Assembly (NCBI GenBank): GCA_016647705.1 | Contig: CM028336.1 | Coordinates: forward strand, 8,150,880-8,214,879 | DNA length: 64,000 nt | Reading direction: 5' to 3' | Source: Eucommia ulmoides | Lineage: Eukaryota > Streptophyta > Magnoliopsida > Garryales > Eucommiaceae | Shown: piece after piece, positions 58,864 to 64,000 of the stretch | Layout: each line of letters opens with the position of its first letter | Position numbering within the stretch: position 1 is the first letter of the stretch | Position numbers and translations under genes: made by a program | Notes under the pieces: model-generated | What the model was told of the DNA's origin: nothing | Seen by the model: the letters and a program-made list of their open reading frames with translations, nothing else | The model's database searches: none

Positions 58864-59360
58864 GTAAAATTTCAAAGAAGGCTTATCTTATTATTTAGAT
58901 ACTTAAAAAAAAAAAAATATGGGTGTTTGCCCCGTACGTTAGATTTTTGTTCCACATCGATTACTTGAGAGAATCCAAATTACTTATTAGGAGGTTCTAA
59001 CTTAAAAACGTATGCCACTAAGTGGAGTAGTTATTTTCATTTATATAGTGGTTTGAGTTCTCAAGTGATCGATGTGAGATAGAATCTAACACCTGCCTTT
59101 AAGTGCAATCTCTAGTTTGCACGGATGATTTGACTACAAGATAATGATAAAAATTTCCACCTCCGACTTACACAGATAATTTGATTACGAAGTTGAGAGA
59201 CCTATAACATAGACTCTCATACCATATTAGGGGATTGTAACTTAAAATCATATGGTACTAAGTAAACAGCATGTTTCTTTTATATAGCGGTTTTGATACT
59301 CAAATGATCAACGTGTGGGATAGGAATCTAAGAAATTTATATATTGGGTTTTCTAAATAG

Positions 59361-59900
59361 GTAAACCAACAAGTGCTTGAAATGGCCCCTTGTTCTGTAG
59401 GAATTCTCGTCAATCGTAGCAAAATTCGGGCCCAACAATCCACTAATCCATCCAACTCGCCGTACAACATTGCCATCATTTTCTTAGGAGGCAATAAAGT
59501 GTACGCAAATTGAATGTCAAGATCAATGACATCAATCCAGCTGACCCTTTTTCGCCTAGTAGCTTTGGAAGATGTTGGATCTAACCAGTAGGACACCATT
59601 CTCGACATCGAAGTTTTGAAAGATTTAAGACTCCTGTGTTTGAATGAACGAAACATAGATTACAAGGAGGAAAAAGTAAGAGATGGGCCAGAGACAGCAT
59701 TGATAGTTAATGAGTTGAAGGAAGAATATGATCTCATCATCGTAGGGCGGCACCACTGAGAGGACTCTCCGCTACTGACAGGTCTAACGGAGTAGAGCAA
59801 ATTGCAAGAGTTGGGTCCGATCAGGGATATATTAGCATCAGAAGAAATTAGGAGACCGGTTTCCGTGTTGGTAGTTCAACAACAATTGGTGAAGAAATGA
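59361..59900 (+). pseudogene. CHX copy B exon 5 (four stops)
   Basis: Acceptor TTTCTAAATAG. A 15-nt deletion around GGCAATAAAGTG leads into a TGA; further stops replace Trp and other codons at CCAGTAGGAC, CACTGAGAGG and GAGTAGAGC. The end [13 protein letters not shown] is the same as in copy A. Confidence 0.9.
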
Positions 59901-60253
59901 AGAATTTTTCCTTGTAACTAAACAAAGTACATGTATCATACATTTCTCTTAGGATGCATTTGGTTAGACAGAATGGAGGTGGAATAGAATCTCAATTTCG
60001 CATTCGATTCCAATTTCTGGTTAATCATTGGAATAAAAAATTTAATTCCATTGAATGAAAATAGATGTAATTCGATTCCATATTTTGTGGGTCAGAATTG
60101 TATTTAATATTTCATGGTAGGGCCTTTTTTGGAGGTCTTTATGTATTCAATGCTTAAAAGATGATAAATTCCCTGACTAATACACATTTGCACTTTATTA
60201 TATTTTTAGAGTTAACTGGCAGAAACACGGGCGGTTTTTATTTATTATTAAAT
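59901..60253 (+). other. 3' flank of CHX copy B
   Basis: 59901-60085 matches the 3' flank of copy A with several small indels. Beyond this I see nothing recognisable until the inverted repeat. Confidence 0.5.
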
Positions 60254-60463
60254 AGGTTGGAAACCGGTCATTGTACGGTCGATTTCCAAATAAGTGGGCC
60301 CCCTTAATTATAAGGGGAAAGACTTATTTTTACTTTTTAAATCGTCGTCCAAAATGAGTCAAAATCAAAAAGTTTAGAAACTTTTCAAATTGTCGTCCAA
60401 AAAGTGTAATTAAGGGGGCCCATTTATTTGGAAACCAGTCGTACAATGGCTGTTTTCCAACCT
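60254..60463. repeat. 57-bp inverted repeat with ~96-bp loop
   Basis: The left arm (AGGTTGGAAACCGGTCATTG... TGGGCCCCCTTAATTA, 60254-60310) pairs with the right arm in reverse (AGGTTGGAAAACAGCCATTG... TGGGCCCCCTTAATTA, 60407-60463), about 88% by eye. The loop has a second level of repetition: AAATCGTCGTCCAAAATG and AAATTGTCGTCCAAAAAG in the same orientation. A foldback MITE or a hairpin-RNA source are the options. Confidence 0.85.
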
Positions 60464-60750
60464 GTAAAAAAAATGTAAAAATCGGCAGTGTTTCAAGAAT
60501 AGAAATAGATTTTTTTGTTCTCATTTTTTTGTTTTTTTTTTTTTTGAATAGAAACATGTTTTTTTGTTTCTGTTAATGTTTTCTATATAAATAATATTTT
60601 CTCATTTATAAATTTATATTTTCAATAATAATAAAAAAAAAAATTGAAAACGAAAAAAATCAGTTAATGTTCCCAAAATAAAAATATATATTTGAGAACA
60701 AAAAATCTATTTGTTACCATGAATAAGAAATAGAAATTTGAGAAAAATAA

Positions 60751-60754
<4 letters not shown>

Positions 60755-60834
<80 letters not shown>
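60755..60834. repeat. (AT)n(AG)n compound microsatellite
   Basis: About 20 AT units followed by about 20 AG units. Confidence 0.95.
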
Positions 60835-60839
<5 letters not shown>

Positions 60840-61867
60840 GGAAGTGGAATTTAAGGGAAAAAAAATCTCCATAGGAAATGGAAGTGTAATTTCAGAAGGA
60901 AAATATATCTATTCTTAAACAAAAGTAAATTGAGAAAAATAATGTATTAATTTATGCTCTCAAAGTGAACAGAACGAATTAAGAATATATAAAACAATTT
61001 TAGTTGTTGGTAGATTTTCATTATTTGTCATATGGGATATTAATACTCATATTTTGTAGTCATTTTTTTTTTTTTCAAATCTATTATTAGGTAGATATTG
61101 TGAATGAATTTGATTTCAAAATTGAAATGTGAAAAAGTTTTATTCCATTATATGTTTTTAAGCATACACTAACAATCAAATAAGATAATTGAATAGTTAT
61201 TCCATTGGTCAAATCCACATTGATTCCATTCCATCTAACCAAACGAGCAATTAGGTTAATGAATCGAATATGTGGATGCATGTATGGGACATGATAGACA
61301 ACAAAATACAAATTGGACAAATTTGGACGTACTGGAGGCATATTCGAATATGTCGTGTTAGATGTATGTCCTATGGTCAATCTTGTAATATTACATTTAA
61401 GCCTTGTTTCTATAAAAACATTTCAATCTCAAGTATTAGTAAAATATATTTTTCATATTATTCTTGTAATTCTATCAATATTGCTGTAGATCTTGGATGT
61501 GGAGTAGAATGTATGCCAATTAAATATGATTAAATAGGAAAAGAATAAAGACATTTGATAACTCGATATTCTAAATTGTTCCTATTCGGTATTGAATTGT
61601 TGAAAAGTGTCGTCAACAATCTAAGTTATAACTTGTTTTCTCTTTGGGAATAATGAGTCTCAATCCATTAGTATGAGGTACAAGAACATCTACCAAGGGA
61701 CTTACTAAATATAGTAAGGACTGAACATGATCATTCTCGATATCTGACATGATAGTTTTGATCAAACCAAAATAGAATGTCTAAGGTGTGATGGTATTTT
61801 ATGATATTTTTTACTAGAGATATTGTATATTAGATGTATGGATATTGTGGCAAAACAAAGTAACTAA
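60840..61867. other. AT-rich spacer
   Basis: No gene supported. GGAAATGGAAGTG(G/T)AATTT occurs twice near 60834 and 60876. The frames at 61087-61533 on both strands show no recognisable domain. Confidence 0.45.
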
Positions 61868-62271
61868 GGTGGCGTTTGGTTAGTGTTTCTGCTTTTCTGT
61901 TTCTACTTCTAATAAATTGGGATAAGAAATCTGTTTCCGTTCTGGAGTATTCTAGGAATAGAAACATGTTTGGTAATGACCATTATCCTGAAACTACATA
62001 TTTGGTTGCAACATTTGTACTTTTTTAAATGTATGGTGGCCGGCGCGGTGGTAGTTGGTGGGGTGGTAATGGGAATAATTTTGTAGTAGTGAATAAGAAT
62101 CAACATTTTTTGTTTTTCAGATTCTTAAGGAATTCTAAAAATACTCTCAAATTACTCCCAAAATTCTATGAACAGGATCATGTTTTACCAAACGGGTTTA
62201 TCTACATTAATCCTAAAATTTTATGAGCGAGAATATAAATAAGGGAACGGAAACAGTAACCAAACGAGGCC
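61868..62271. mobile_element. Tourist-like MITE with TAA duplication
   Basis: 404 bp. The left end GGTGGCGTTTGGTTAGTGTT pairs with the right end in reverse (GGCCTCGTTTGGTTACTGTT). TAA flanks both sides (61865-61867, 62272-62274). A TAA/TTA target and G-rich ends with GTTTGGT are typical of PIF/Harbinger-derived MITEs. A small GGTGGT-rich insert lies in the middle (62030-62070). Confidence 0.82.
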
Positions 62272-62274
62272 TAA

Positions 62275-63326
62275 GTGTTGTTTTAAAATTATGCTTGTTT
62301 TTATTCCTTATTAATGACCTGAAACAAAATAAAAATGAAAAGATTTGTCAACTAAGAAATTCAATGAATACAAAAATCTATATCTATCTTATTATCTTAT
62401 TATAATAAAGTGAAATACAAGCATCTAAAATGAAATATGTGTAATCTCTCCAATCTCATTACTCTTATTAAATTAATGGTCAATATCTTCTTTACCCATT
62501 ACCAATAACATTAAATTAATAGAAAACTACTTTTAATTCAAATTAATAACATTGAAAATGAATAAAAAATTACTTCTAATTCCAATATTTACATAATAAA
62601 ATAAATTATTTTTTAATTAATAATTATAATTATTTATTTTTTTCTTTTTCTTTTTCTTTTTCTTTTTCTTTTTCAATCAATTAAAATTTTCATTCTTTTT
62701 TTTAAAAAAAAATTAAATTCACAAAATTGATTTTTTAAAATTAAATAAATTTCATTCAAATAAAATTGTCTTAATTAATAATTCTATTTATTTATTTTTG
62801 TTTCGTTTTTATTATCAATTCGAACTTTCATTTATTTTTACAAAAAAAAAAAAAAATATTCATAATATTAGATTTTTTTTTAAAAAAAATTATTTTTTAT
62901 TCAAAGAATGGATGAATCATGTGGGTTGAAAATAATAAACCCTCAAAGATATCATTTTCCCCAACAGTCTATCTTATCATTAATCTTATCGTAAATAAAT
63001 GTATTTTTTTTCCATAATTGAAAAAAAATGGAGTCTTGATGAGCATTCCATACATTAAAAATGATTTTTTTTTTCTTTTAAATCCAAATTTTACGATTCA
63101 CTATTTATCTAATTCACTTTTTGTACTGATTTTTTTAAGAATAACCAATAATTCTCTCAAAACTTAAAAGCCATTGTACGCTACAAAAGTTATATAATTT
63201 TTTATATGAAAATTGCAGTTATTTTAAAATAGTATTATAATTTTAGATTCATAAAATTATTGTAACAACGTGAAATACATTGACTAAAATTTCAAGTTGG
63301 TATACTATTCTAAAAAAAAAAAAATT
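62275..63326. other. Very AT-rich spacer
   Basis: No gene, no clear element. It includes a (TTTTTC)n run at 62641-62674 and several A- and T-runs. Confidence 0.6.
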
Positions 63327-63715
63327 CACTCTGCTCAAATTTCGCTCAAACAATTGTTCACACGTTCTGGATGAATATTCATTCAATATTTCTGAACAAA
63401 TATTTCAGTTCACTGAAAATTTCACTCAACAATGGTTCACACGTTCTACGTGAATATTCATTCAAATTTACAAAATAAATATTTTAATTCACTCAAATTT
63501 CGTTCAAACAATAATTCACACATTCTATATGAATATTTACTCAAATTTTTAGAACAAATATTTCACTCCGCTCAAATTTCGCTCAAACAATTGTTCACAC
63601 ATTCTGGATGAATATTCATTCAGTATTTCTGAACAAATATTTCATTTCACTCAATAATGGTTCACACGTTTTGTGTAAATGTTCACTCAATATTTTAGAA
63701 TGATCAAAACACATT
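63327..63715. repeat. ~80-bp tandem repeat, nearly five copies
   Basis: Units start near 63327, 63408, 63487, 63566 and 63645. Each reads (C/T)TCAAATTTCGCTCAAACAA, TTGTTCACACGTTCTGGATG, AATATTCATTCA, then GAACAAATATTTCA. Units 1 and 4 are most alike, which suggests amplification in blocks. The last copy is partial. Confidence 0.88.
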
Positions 63716-64000
63716 GGTGAATAAACAAAAATTCCACAAAAAAACAATAAAAAATTCACATGAATATTCACTGATTTGAAATTCACGACGGCAATCTGAA
63801 TATTCACATGAAAAAAAAATCAACCCAAAATTTACAGGTTTGAAACATTCACATGAGCAGATCTAGAACGGTAATGAGCGAGATATGGAAATTCCATATC
63901 TCACTATTTAAATCTAGATATCTAGATCTGAAAAAATCAGATCTTTTTGGCCATATAATAATGTTACACTATTTCTACACTGGAAACAGATCAATAAGTT

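Larger units (their letters stand above)
41827..59900 (+). pseudogene. CHX-type cation/H+ antiporter copy B, pseudogene
   Basis: All five exons of copy A have counterparts: 41827-42052, 47602-48170, 49361-49773, 58303-58863 and 59361-59900. Defects: a one-base frameshift and lost donor in exon 1, a one-base insertion in exon 2, a 15-nt deletion removing part of the VPDG loop in exon 3, and in exon 5 a 15-nt deletion with four in-frame stops. Copia elements occupy introns 1 and 3. Intron 2 (48171-49360) lacks the insertions of copy A and holds only AT-rich sequence and TTAGTTACAT-type repeats. Exon 4 alone is fully open. The copy cannot make a transporter. Confidence 0.92.

Overview
The window is nuclear DNA of a flowering plant, most likely a eudicot. 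It is AT-rich, genes are split by long GT-AG introns, and most of the sequence is plant transposon: Ty1/copia, Ty3/gypsy, L1-type LINEs with plant-type ORF1, CACTA and several MITE-like elements. There are no operons, ribosome binding sites or phage genes, and I saw no tRNA or rRNA gene. I cannot name the species.

The only real gene family here is a tandem array of CHX-type cation/H+ antiporters (CPA2 superfamily) on the + strand, in three states of decay. Copy 0 is a lone, frameshifted exon 3 (7569-7994). Copy A (9574-32350) has five exons (9574-9810, 17377-17944, 27791-28218, 30384-30944, 31796-32350). Every junction is GT-AG, the phases agree, and together they encode an uninterrupted 782-residue protein of normal CHX length. 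Its introns were swollen by a LINE in intron 1, a LINE carrying a nested copia element plus two DNA elements in intron 2, and a minisatellite-bearing element in intron 3. Copy B (41827-59900) keeps all five exon positions but is a pseudogene: frameshifts in exons 1 and 2, a lost splice donor, deletions in exons 3 and 5, four stops in exon 5, and two copia elements in its introns.

Layout: 1-5037 is a minus-strand Ty3/gypsy-type element with a gag remnant, no visible pol and 1.65-kb LTRs, running off the left edge. 5038-7412 is a LINE remnant with an RRM-type ORF1. 7413-9281 is copy 0 and its old intron. 9282-32350 is copy A. 32351-41540 is an intergenic stretch with a repeated segment, a RING-H2 gene fragment, a field of GAAnnTTC dyads and a 3.4-kb CACTA-type element. 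41541-59900 is copy B. 59901-64000 is AT-rich and holds a strong inverted repeat, a Tourist-like MITE and an ~80-bp tandem repeat.

Because the CHX copies are paralogous, each serves as an empty-site control for insertions in the other. This let me fix several transposon boundaries and target-site duplications directly. Apart from copy A, nearly every coding region seen is a broken transposon gene or a captured gene fragment. I found no convincing new biological system. The most unusual items are the intact but transposon-filled CHX gene, the duplicated primer-binding site and palindrome field of the gypsy element, and the captured gene fragments.
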